Below, piece by piece: positions 55,663-64,000 of a stretch of DNA of 64,000 nucleotides (position 1 is its first letter; each line of letters starts with the position of its first letter). The DNA comes from Gliomastix tumulicola (Eukaryota; Ascomycota; Sordariomycetes; Hypocreales; Bionectriaceae): positions 1-64,000 of the forward strand of contig BCHX01000011.1 of the NCBI GenBank assembly GCA_001599755.1. The letters run 5' to 3'. The translations under genes and the position numbers were made by a program. The notes below the pieces were generated by a model, which searched no databases, was not told where the DNA came from, and saw only the letters and a program-made list of their open reading frames with translations.

Positions 55663-57456
55663 CTAGGCAGATACTGGCCTTGGAGCCTCGATTTGGTCCT
55701 CCTCTACCATGCACGCCATCTCCAGCATTCTGGTCTTCCCATGTACGCTACCATGTCTGCGCTTGAGGTGCTGGCGGAAATGATCTGCTCGAAAGAATTT
55801 TTTCTTGTTGCACTGGCCAAACTTGTGAACGTCCTGCAAATGTCGTACACGCTCGCCCCAGTCCTCAGTGGTAGCCACCTTGGACCTCTCAGAACTAGCG
55901 GTCGTCCCAGAACGGTTAAATCCTTTTCCACAGTAACCACACGTGTCAGCCTGACCTGGGAACTCCGACGACTCATGGAACGCGCGATAGTAGCTCTCCG
56001 ACGCGGGGCAGGACCACGAGTTGTGTCGCAGATGGCGCGAGCTCATGTGTCGGTTAAAGTCATTCCTCATTGTGAAGCCAACCCCACAAGGCTGGCAGGT
56101 ATATGCCCCCTCAGCTTCAAGTGCCTCAGTATAGTATGAATCATCTTGTGCTTGTCGAGATAGTCACGCTAGAAACTCTTATGTTGGTGTTTTCTCCTTT
56201 AAGCCTTGGATAAGATTCATAGGAGACTGACCGTAGTACATGACCTCCCGCACTCCGTACACTTAAATGGCATTTTAACCGTGCGGCTCTTCGTGTGGCT
56301 CCCGAGGCTTCCTCCCTAGAGAGTCTGATATGAGCGCCAACCTATTCCGGGCCTGAACAAGATCGACGTCGGACGTACCTTGGGCTTTATACTCTAGACA
56401 GTATGATACAAAATGATATAAGTGCTAGCCTCTCGGGGACTTGAATAAGATCAATCTTCGGCCTACCCGGTATACATGTTTCCGCTGGTTATAGGGTGAC
56501 TAGGCCATTTTGTGAGCTGCGTCACCTTGATCGGGGGCCTCGTCTGAGACCTACACGCTTGGACGGCTGGCCGACCCCCCTGGGCACGCTCCTACCGGTG
56601 GCCAGCTTTCCAGCCTCGATCTGGTTTGGATACGTCGGTTGGTCATGCTGCGAAGCGTACTGTTCCATATGCGGGTCCCGGAAAGGTCGATACTCCGTAG
56701 CTGTAGCACCTCCGGCGCCGTCTTCGTTCAGCCCCACGGGGTCAGGCCCGGACGCCACTACTTTGAATCCAGATTTGTACCTCGGCAAGAATTCTGACGC
56801 AGGGTGGTGGCTATCAGGTGGCAGCGTTGGGCTCGGCCGAGATAGCCTTGCGCTCGGAGGGACGGGCCCTAATGGCGGCGGCTCGACCGGAGTTCTATTT
56901 GTAGTGATGCATACTGACTCGCGTAGAGCAGTAGAATCTAGGCGCGGCGCTCTGAAGGGGGATAAAGACGGCGGCGGAGATGTAGTAGTGATGACTGTCG
57001 GGAGGCGGGTTCAAGCCTGCGTCACGAAGTAGTTTGCCTGATGGCGGCAGCTTGCTCTGGTATTCGGTGGGAGAGATGCATGCTGGTGTGCTCGAAGCAA
57101 TGGCATCTAGGCCCGGCGCTGTGGAGGGAGACGGTGGCAGCGGCGGCTGAAGGTGAGATTGATATCTGAAGTATGGAACACCCGGCCCTGGCAGGGTGCG
57201 AGCCCGCCTACGCAGGTGTTCCGTTACCAGAGTTTCTAATGACGGTAGAGCCTGTGCAGTTAGCTTGGCTTTGCCCGAGGGCAGAGATGGACAACAACAA
57301 ACTCACTTGCGACAGCTGGGGTGGTTGGCTTGCGTCAGGAGATTGCACTGACGGAGCAGGCGGTACCCGGAGGTGCTCTAGCGGTTGCATAGATGATAGT
57401 ACTGCGTCTTTGGTTAGTGATGTGCTTTGGCTACCTAGCGGAGATAGAGCATACAT
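55663..57456 (-). CDS. C2H2 zinc-finger protein, multi-exon
   Basis: The 3' exon (about 56160-55663) carries three finger-like units: TCQPCGVGF...DFNRHMSSRH (C-x2-C-x12-H-x4-H), DTCGYCGKGF...ERVRHLQDVH, and a CNKKKFFRADHFRQHLKRRH unit lacking one Cys. It ends MLEMACMVEEDQIEAPRPVSA. Upstream, 56280-about 56240 reads MPFKCTECGRSCTT, a first half-finger before a GTCAGT donor. Further upstream, Pro/Ser-rich segments in the same strand (SQPPQLSQ..., PPSPSTAPGLDAIASS, RDPHMEQYASQHDQPTYPNQ) look like the disordered N-terminus of such a regulator, beginning near 57456. Exon boundaries between 56.1 and 57.4 kb could not be fixed, so decay is possible. The role is probably nuclear DNA or RNA binding. 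The order fingers-then-acidic-tail matches a fungal family I recall but cannot name. Confidence 0.5.
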
Positions 57457-58274
57457 GGACTGATGGATGTTGGCGCCGCTGCCATGGACGACGGCATGGC
57501 GAGTGCTCTCTTACCAGACCGCAAGTAAATCGAGTGGGAGCGGCGAGACGTTTATGAATTTTGCCAACGACGGAATGGGAACTGTCTGTGAGGTACACAG
57601 GACAGGGGCTAGCGTTGGTACCTATTTTCATCACACACAGGCGGCCGTGTATCGGCGTGATCACGGTACACGTCCATGTACATGCAGGTGGACGGATCTG
57701 TACATCGACGAAGACACGGAGGCGAAGTGGACACGACAGTGCAGCGAACTGGGATAGTAACGAGAACGAGCGTCAAGCAAGGCAAGACAGGGGCAGCGGC
57801 GACCGTCACGTCCAGACCAGACCCTTGTCTACGCCGGCCACCCTTGTGAGAGGATGCAACGTCTGGCTCTGGGAAATTGCGCTATCTCTCTTCACTCGTG
57901 CCGGAAACGGTGAATCACCCAAGAGTCTCTAGAGCCTGGCCATGAGCCAGCCTGCTCGACCCACCGGCGGTCGCGCGTGCCGAGCGAGTAGCGCTCCCTA
58001 GGTACGTGACCAGACCCCTGACAATGTCATCGCGCCGCGCCAGGGACATTGGGTTTCCTAGGCCAGTACGATGACAGGGATGGCAAGGCGGCGCGTGATT
58101 TTACATGCAGGTGGTTGCTTTTAGCTCGTTATTTTGACTTTAACTCCGTACGGTCGGCCGCCGTCAGGACACCGCCAACTTGAGTTGGGGTCTACCGATC
58201 CTGGACAATCACAATGCTACCACAAGCGCCTGAATGGAGCCTAGCGCCACACTCTACTTTCAACGCGTACTCCG
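57457..58274. other. No supported gene
   Basis: Short overlapping ORFs only. The left part may be the promoter of the minus-strand C2H2 gene. Confidence 0.35.
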
Positions 58275-58575
58275 TACAGTACCACCCATGAATGATTCTC
58301 ACCTCCATAAAACAGGGAGGTACATGACTAGGGTGTACTTTATCCTGGAAATCTCTATAGATATAGGAGTAAAGGAGTAGAGAAAATAGAAATATACTCT
58401 TCTCCTTAAATTAAATATATAGTAGTTATTTTTCTTTATTTTTTTTACTTAAATATATATTTATTTAGAATTCTTTTTAAATTTTTAAGTAAGTCCCTGT
58501 CAAATAGAAGGTCCTGATTGGTGTATATTCCCTGCTCCAAAGTGGAGGTGAGAATCATTCATGGGTGGTACTGTA
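58275..58575. mobile_element. MITE with perfect 33-bp inverted repeats, TA target site
   Basis: Bases 58275-58307 and 58543-58575 are exact reverse complements, beginning TACAGTACCACCCATG. The outer TA on each side is the likely target-site duplication, leaving a 297-bp element (58277-58573) with CAGTACCACCC termini, as in Tc1/mariner-type families. The interior is very AT-rich (TTATTTTTCTTTATTTT) and has no ORF. The perfect termini suggest recent insertion. Confidence 0.92.
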
Positions 58576-59107
58576 TGAATTGAGTCGGCCCCCACAGCCC
58601 CGGCCCCCGAAACTCCATGCGCCCAGGTACGCATTGAGCCGCTCCTGCCGCCCCCTCGCAACGCAGAGAACCTCTGTGATTGTGTCTCGACACAGCTAAA
58701 GGCTACCCTCCGTTATCTCTTTGACTTCCTTTGGGGACGGATAGCATAGCATGAGCAAAGAACGCCACACGAGCAGGCACCTGTCCAGTCTATCGTAGTA
58801 CACAAAGGTTCGATATAGCAGCAGCCTAGCTGTACAAACAGCGCATAAGAACCATACGAGCACTCAACCACTTCTTCATCTCCGTCCCATTCCCCGTCGG
58901 AATGCATCTGTGGCAGGAACGAACGAACGACCGACCGCTACGCCACGCAGACAAGTGGCCGAACCGACCTGATCCTTTTCTGGTCAATCCGGACTAGTCA
59001 CTGAACATTCGTCAAGTAAGGGGGCCCGACGCTCGACTCAGTCACTTCTCAGCGCCTCCCGAGCTCATCCATTCCCTCTTCCGATGCCACAGGCCCTTTC
59101 TCCTCAC
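58576..59107. other. No supported gene
   Basis: Short ORFs only, with pyrimidine-rich stretches near 59030-59110 that may be the 3' flank of the regulator remnant. Confidence 0.35.
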
Positions 59108-59990
59108 TTATTCCCGTCGTCCTGCCGGACGCTGATACGCCTGCTCAACCGGCGGGGCCTTCCAGAATGGGAATAATCTTAGGACACTCCCGCCGACCAA
59201 TGTCGACAGAGCCGGGTTGACATACGCGGCAGAGAGTACGAGAAAGTTGTCCCTCTGACTGTCCCGGTTAGCTACTCCACTAGGTACCAAAGAATGAGAC
59301 TGACTTACGCTTGAATCAGCCTAAAAAGGCTGTGGACAAACGGCCGTCTCGCAAGGTGGTGGAGCAACATAGCACTCCAGCCGCGGCCCTGATTCCGTCC
59401 TTGGCAAGATGGCCCGTGGGCCGGATGACTTGCTGGATGGCTGTTCGGTATGCAATGGCCTGTGCCTGCCAGTACATGGCTTGCATTGGTTCAGTTACGG
59501 CCTTGTCGTCTTAATCCGTAACGCTTACGTGGAACCAGTCCGGGTCGTGTACGGCAGCCAATATATTCATGCTCATGACGGGGTTAGGTCCAGCTTGCAT
59601 AATTCTCCGAACCTCGCGGAGATGGGTACCCGTATAGAGCTGACACAGGTAGCTTCCTCGAACCCCTTCAGCAAAGCCCTAGCCGAGGAGCATATTGGGA
59701 CGAGGCACGCACTTCTCAAGGAGCTGGAAGGGCGGCGGCGGCAGCAATTGCGACACGGCCATGAGGTCGCCCTCCAACTGCAAACAGCTCCACAAGGCCA
59801 AGATCAGCTGGGTGTCTTCTACATCCTGAATGTCTTCCGGCTGTTGATACGACAATATCTTGCTGAGCCTCTTGCTGAAAAGGGACTGCAGTGTGCCGCT
59901 TGCCTATTGATCGCAGGCTCTCCTTTGGCAGGGTGAACTGCCTTATGCATACGCCAGCAAAGCGTTTGGGGTAAACGGCTCGCAGTGTGC
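59108..59990 (-). pseudogene. C6-type regulator remnant, C-terminal half
   Basis: On the minus strand a frame reads LQSLFSKRLSKILSYQQPED, then DTQLILALWSCLQLEGDLMA, LLEKCVPRPNMLLG-TAG-GFAEGV, YLCQLYTGTHLREVRRIM, and MYWQAQAIAYRTAIQQVI. A final piece after an intron-like gap reads QRDNFLVLSAAYVNPALSTL. This is the C-terminal body of a fungal Zn2Cys6-type regulator and parallels the remnant at 21-23 kb (same FWTYVQLE / PNM..GF / LSAAY landmarks), but the two are distinct paralogs. In-frame stops lie at 59679-59681 (TAG where relatives have Gln), 59511-59513 (TAA) and 59316-59318 (TGA). The last exon joins out of frame. The DNA-binding half is missing upstream. Confidence 0.65.
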
Positions 59991-60413
59991 CAAAGCCGCC
60001 GCCGCCCATATGGTGTGCAAAGTACTCTTGGCCAAGTCCGACACTCCCTATTACAAATGGCGCTGGAGTACGAAAGAGCGTCGAATACCAAAATATTGTA
60101 CACACAGACTCGACGCAAGTGACAGGCAGACACTGGAACGAACATGCTACTTAGATACAATCCTGGCTCGTCTCGGGTAGCTATTTGCGTACCATGCCAG
60201 GCCGTAAGGCGGCTGCAGGGTAGCCATCGCCATGCGCCTCACTCATGCCACGAAGGCCGGGGCATATGGGATAACGACCTGCGTCGCGCTGTGTATGACA
60301 AGGTTGCAACGGGCGGACGGCTTGCCATTGGCCACGGCTACATATGTCTACTTTCTTCCGACTCGAATGCCCAGAACCAGAACAGGTCGGGTCCACAGCC
60401 TCCCTCCCCTGTC

Positions 60414-60460
<47 letters not shown>

Positions 60461-60823
60461 TTGTCCGCCTCCCCATAACCGGACCCAGCCCTTCTCCGCT
60501 AGTCTGGTGTCGTCCGAATGGTTGAAGGCCCAGGTACCATACACAGCTCGCCGAGTGGGCCACCGGTGAGTAGATTCTCCGCCCAGTGCGCTCAAGATCA
60601 AGCCAGGTGTTGTCCATGCGACAATGTGTTCATCGGTGTCCAGCGAAACATATGCCTTCGATGCCAACACCAGCGTTGGACTTTCGATCATCTTGCGCTA
60701 AGGGCTGCAGTGCGTGTGTTGATGCGGGAGCTAGCGTCTGGTCGAGACTTGAAAGTGGCTTCTGCTGCTGTGGCTGTTCATACACGACCACGATGCAAAG
60801 CAAGTGACACATACGGAACGAGG
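59991..60823. other. Gene-free stretch with (C)46 homopolymer
   Basis: ORFs crossing 60415-60460 on both strands encode only poly-Pro or poly-Gly and are artefacts of the homopolymer. Nothing else is supported. Confidence 0.5.
60415..60460. repeat. (C)46 homopolymer
   Basis: Run of 46 cytosines, the longest of several such tracts in the window. Confidence 0.9.
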
Positions 60824-61735
60824 TCAACTCTCTCCTTCCTGTATCAGAATTATTTTGAAGTCGCTGTGTAAAGGGAGACCCGTACTATTCGACGTACAAA
60901 TCGGCTGGTGCAGCGCCAAGTCTCGATGAGGTGAGTCCTTTTTCTCATATACAAGTTTCGCCGCGGCGTTGCTGCTTGTAGGGAGACCATCCAATGGCAT
61001 TATCTGGTCGTTGCATACTGCTGAGAAGTCGCTGTGTGAAGGGAGACCTTCTCTGTTCGACGGATAGATTGGGTGGCGAAGCTTCAAGTGTTGCTCGTCT
61101 GAGAGCAGAGCTTCGATAGCCTCTCGCTCCTTCGCGTCGGAAGCGCATGCAGTCGCTGAGATGCTGTTGAGGGTGTTGATTGGTTGGGTCGATCGCGCCA
61201 TGCCCGTGCCAGAGAAAGATCGCAGTCCNTGGAAANAGTGGATGTTGCCAACGCTACGGTNNGACAGGGCAGCAGTCATGTTGGGGTANGATTCTGCCCG
61301 CAAAGCCGCAGCTCCCATTACCGCCCAGTCCTCGTCGTCGGTCATGTCTTCAGGGTCGTCGCTCATCACGATATCGTCATCTGGCGCCTCCGAGCACGAG
61401 GCAGAGCCAGACTCGTCGAGGGACATGTTGTCGGCCTCGTCCCCCAATCCGTGGTCGTCGACAGAGCCGCGGAACGAGTCGTGGTNGCTGGCGCCATATC
61501 CGCCGAGAGTTCCACGTGGCCGAGTCCAAGCATTAGGCCACCAACTGGCACAATCGGGGCAGGGACATATACCATATTCATTCCTCGTGACCCTCCTCGT
61601 GACCTTCTTCGTAGTTGTCGTATCATTCTCGCAAGCAAAAACTGAGCCATCCTCAATGCTGTTATCCCTGTATTTGACTAGCCGAACGCAGTTCGCGTAA
61701 ATTGTGACCAGGATGAGCGTAGAAGGGCACGGCAT
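60824..61735 (-). CDS. Hypothetical protein with internal C-terminal repeat
   Basis: Open frame of 303 codons interrupted by six ambiguous bases (61229, 61236, 61261-61262, 61289, 61486), so several residues are unknown. There is no domain I recognise. The N-terminus contains CPCPDCASWWPNAW, a short Cys cluster. The middle is acidic (DDDIVMSDDPEDMTDDEDWA). The C-terminus repeats a unit of about 57 residues: LRHPIYPSNREGLPSHSDF and LHQPICTSNSTGLPLHSDF, seen also in DNA at 61020-61105 and 60850-60935. There is no signal peptide beyond a weak MPCPSTLILVTIYANCV start and no introns are needed. It could be a small lineage-specific gene or a chance frame in repeated DNA. Confidence 0.4.
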   Translation of the reverse strand: MPCPSTLILVTIYANCVRLVKYRDNSIEDGSVFACENDTTTTKKVTRRVTRNEYGICPCPDCASWWPNAWTRPRGTLGGYGASXHDSFRGSVDDHGLGDEADNMSLDESGSASCSEAPDDDIVMSDDPEDMTDDEDWAVMGAAALRAEXYPNMTAALXXRSVGNIHXFXGLRSFSGTGMARSTQPINTLNSISATACASDAKEREAIEALLSDEQHLKLRHPIYPSNREGLPSHSDFSAVCNDQIMPLDGLPTSSNAAAKLVYEKKDSPHRDLALHQPICTSNSTGLPLHSDFKIILIQEGES

Positions 61736-62016
61736 GGTAAATTTTCTGCGCCAGAACAGTTATACGAAAGAGATCGGCTTGATTGAACTGAATGTTTGGT
61801 CATCATAGCTGGAAAGCATAATTTACATAGGTCGCCTTCACATTTTATTTGAGACTCAAGTCAGCTACTTAAAGCCACTCTCGCCCTACTTGCCACCCAC
61901 CCTACTCAACATGCGGGCGTTTTCGATCTTCGGTGATTGGTCCGTCGCGCCCTGTTCGTTGGGCCTCACGCTGCATCCATAAATGCATTGGTTAATAGAC
62001 TCCGAATTGTATGGCA

Positions 62017-62035
62017 GGGGGGGGGGGGGGGGGGG
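62017..62035. repeat. (G)19 homopolymer inside fold-back arm
   Basis: Run of 19 Gs at the site where the other copies of the arm have AGGGGT, so the tract has grown in this copy. Confidence 0.85.
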
Positions 62036-63206
62036 ATGGCTCGCAGAAGGCCAGCGGCGTTTGGTCATCTTTCAGCGAGGGACTTTATGCGACCTACGGT
62101 CGCGTCTGATCAGCGGCACATCAAGACTCGTGGGCATGTCACACCGCTTGCCCGTGGCCCCCAAAGCGCCGGGCGCCATGCTGTTGGCCCACCTCGTATC
62201 ACATCTCGCCGCCTATCCATCTCATTCTCTTGAATGCGAGATGTTCAGGGCTGCCACTTCTCAACAAGAACGTGTCAAATCTGAGAATAGTCAGACATCC
62301 CGTCTCGTGGCGAATAAGTCCACCAGACGAGATTCCTAGAAGGGGCAAGCAGCAGGGGAACATGTCCGTTGTGGCAGTAGGTCTTATTCGCCAGGTGATT
62401 GGCGCTTTAGATGGATAGATGGGTGGATGAGCTTCAGCCGCATGAGTTATTTCTAGCCACTCTTTACGCATGTCACCCTCGGGTCCCTGTGCCCCATACC
62501 TGCGTCTGGAGAGCCCCCCAGATGCTCACCCCGTCATAATACAATGCGTCTATTGATTTGCCAATTGGAGCTCGCTGGTGGGACGGGACGGGCGCTAGGC
62601 CGCCTAAGGCTCGTGGTGAGCTGCTAGGCTGGCTCCACGCCCACATGGAGTCCGACGCCGGCCGTTGGCCGACCTCTGGAGCGACCCGTCAGCAAGACTT
62701 GAGAGTTCGCCTCACCGTCCAATCCCCTGTGGTCGCTGCCCTTGGACTGAGTGAGGCGGACGTCACCCATGTAGAGGGCCGGCACATCACGACCAGACAA
62801 CCAAGGTCTCGGGCTGGTGTCCATCGGCTCGCTTACTGGATACGCCGCATGACCGGCTGCGTCTTGATTGAACAAACCCCCAAGGAAGTCCCGCACATTA
62901 CGACTGGGCGCCTGGAAGTTTCAATCGGCAAATTCCAGAACCCCACAGGAGCTGAAACCCCGGCATCCGCAAGAGTAGAGATGCGATGCACGATAAGTCA
63001 GCGACTCGCTCAAGGGCGCGCGACTCTGGCCGAGGCTCATGCATGACGCCTATTCTACCGCGATCGCGGGATGGTGGTTCCCGTTTCTACACGATGCCTA
63101 AGAACCTCCTCAAAGAGAATCACCAGAATTCTTGCATCGAAAGGTGTAAGGGATTCAACGGGGGTTAGGCAGTTTGCCAACCTTCTGATCTAGCATGCGC
63201 CGGCTG

Positions 63207-63220
63207 CCCCCCCCCCCCCC
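63207..63220. repeat. (C)14 homopolymer
   Basis: Run of 14 Cs in the interior of fold-back copy 2. Confidence 0.9.
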
Positions 63221-64000
63221 TTCCTAACGATACGCGCAACTTGCATGAGACCGCCAACACCCATTTATAGCACCTATCGCCTGGCGAATAAGACCAACTG
63301 CTACAACCGATATATTGCTACGACTTACCCCTTCTAGGCAGCTCGGTTATCACGACCAGTGACTGGTATCCCTCGCTTTGAGGCCAGCGGGTTTATCCGC
63401 CGTGAAACGGGGTGTATGGCCATCTTCAGGCTGGCACGGTCCTGTAGTTGCAGCCCCCAGCGCTTCGCCTCGTCTCATCGCCACGGGGATGCTGCAAGTG
63501 CGCTACAATTTCGAGGAGTAATAGGAGGGCGTGTAGCTTTGCGCAACCTGCACGCCCTCCCCTCCATATCCCCGCTCCGATCACCGTGCGATAGAGAAGT
63601 GAGTGGTGCAACAATTGCATTGTCCTGCATTGCCACAGTGGCAAGAGCCCGTAGATGCTGGACTCTCCGCATCAAAGGACGAGAAGGATAGGCGATGGGA
63701 TGCTATGCGAGATGAGCGAACAACCTGGCCCTTGGGGGGCCACGGACAAGCGGTGTGCCAAGCCTGCGAGTCTTTCTGTACCACTGATCAGACGCGACCA
63801 TAGGACCTTAGGCCGCAGAAACGGCCCTCGCTGCAATGCAGGGCGTGCGGCAACCCAAGCAGTGACAAGATGGCCAGGTGCCGCTGGCCTTGAACACGGC
63901 CATGACGTTTCAGCGGGCACATAGGGCCCGTGATACTGTCTGAGTCATGCACCCCTGCCATTCCATCCGGAGTGCCCTGGCCAATGTATTCCCAGATGTA

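Larger units (their letters stand above)
61870..64000. mobile_element. Fold-back element with long inverted arms, copy 2
   Basis: The left arm (about 61870-62410) recurs inverted as the right arm (about 63255 to beyond the window end). Matching inverted landmarks are CATTGG/TATGGCAGGGG, GGTCGCGTCTGATCAG, CACACCGCTTGYCCGTGGCCCCC, TCATCTCGYATAGCA/CACCTCGTATCACA, CTGGCGAATAAGACC and CCCCTTCTAG. The interior (62410-63255) matches copy 1 at 36425-37150. There is no transposase. The arms exceed 500 bp, which suggests a fold-back or MULE-derived non-autonomous element. A (G)19 at 62017-62035 sits where copy 1 and the right arm have only GGGG. The right end is cut by the window. Confidence 0.7.

Noticed and set aside
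60144..60691. ORFs with long poly-Pro or poly-Gly tracts
   Set aside because: Created entirely by the (C)46 homopolymer.
1..64000. CRISPR arrays, bacterial operons, rRNA genes
   Set aside because: No regularly spaced repeats, no rRNA-like blocks, and introns show the DNA is eukaryotic.

Overview
The window looks like chromosomal DNA of a filamentous ascomycete, probably a Sordariomycete. Genes carry short (about 50-120 nt) spliceosomal introns with fungal donor, branch (CTAAC/CTGAC) and acceptor signals. The gene families are fungal: a Pmc1-type Ca2+-ATPase, a Pho80-like cyclin, C6-type regulators, an RSC7/Swp82 fragment and a Hop/MULE-type transposase. A few ambiguous bases and very long G/C homopolymers point to a draft assembly. 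All homology statements rest on motif recognition, not on database searches.

Layout. 0.5-10.4 kb: a secreted GT-A-like glycosyltransferase (-), two weak small genes, and an intact vacuolar-type Ca2+-ATPase (-) with one intron. 10.4-13.8 kb: gene-free, with a 47-bp tandem duplication and a three-copy short repeat. 13.8-19.1 kb: a Pho80-like cyclin, a small secreted Cys-containing protein, a frameshifted conserved gene and a small hypothetical gene. 20.7-23.0 kb: a C6-type regulator (-) with an amber codon exactly at its last splice junction. 23.9-30.1 kb: three intact genes, namely a NUDIX hydrolase with an apparent GC-AG intron, a nucleoside-hydrolase-like protein and a vWA-domain protein. 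The last two carry related repeat copies upstream.

From about 30.8 kb, next to a run of 34 Gs, to the right end the window is dominated by decayed genes and repeats. They include a cytochrome P450 with six in-frame stops and no frameshift in its main exon, an RSC7/Swp82 fragment, a MULE transposase with one amber, an F-box gene with one stop, and a second C6-regulator remnant. Two copies of a fold-back element with long inverted arms lie here (35.5-37.3 kb and 61.9-64 kb), plus a 297-bp TA-flanked MITE with perfect 33-bp inverted repeats. Probably intact genes in this half are a three-exon protein built from a duplicated phase-1 module (34.5-35.5 kb), a kinase-fold protein lacking HRD and DFG, a membrane protein and a C2H2 zinc-finger gene.

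There is no obvious biosynthetic cluster. The common theme is mutational decay: most premature stops read as CAG to TAG or TGG to TAG, the change expected from mild repeat-induced point mutation (CpA to TpA). The left and middle parts look like ordinary chromosome, and the right half like an accessory or repeat-rich compartment.
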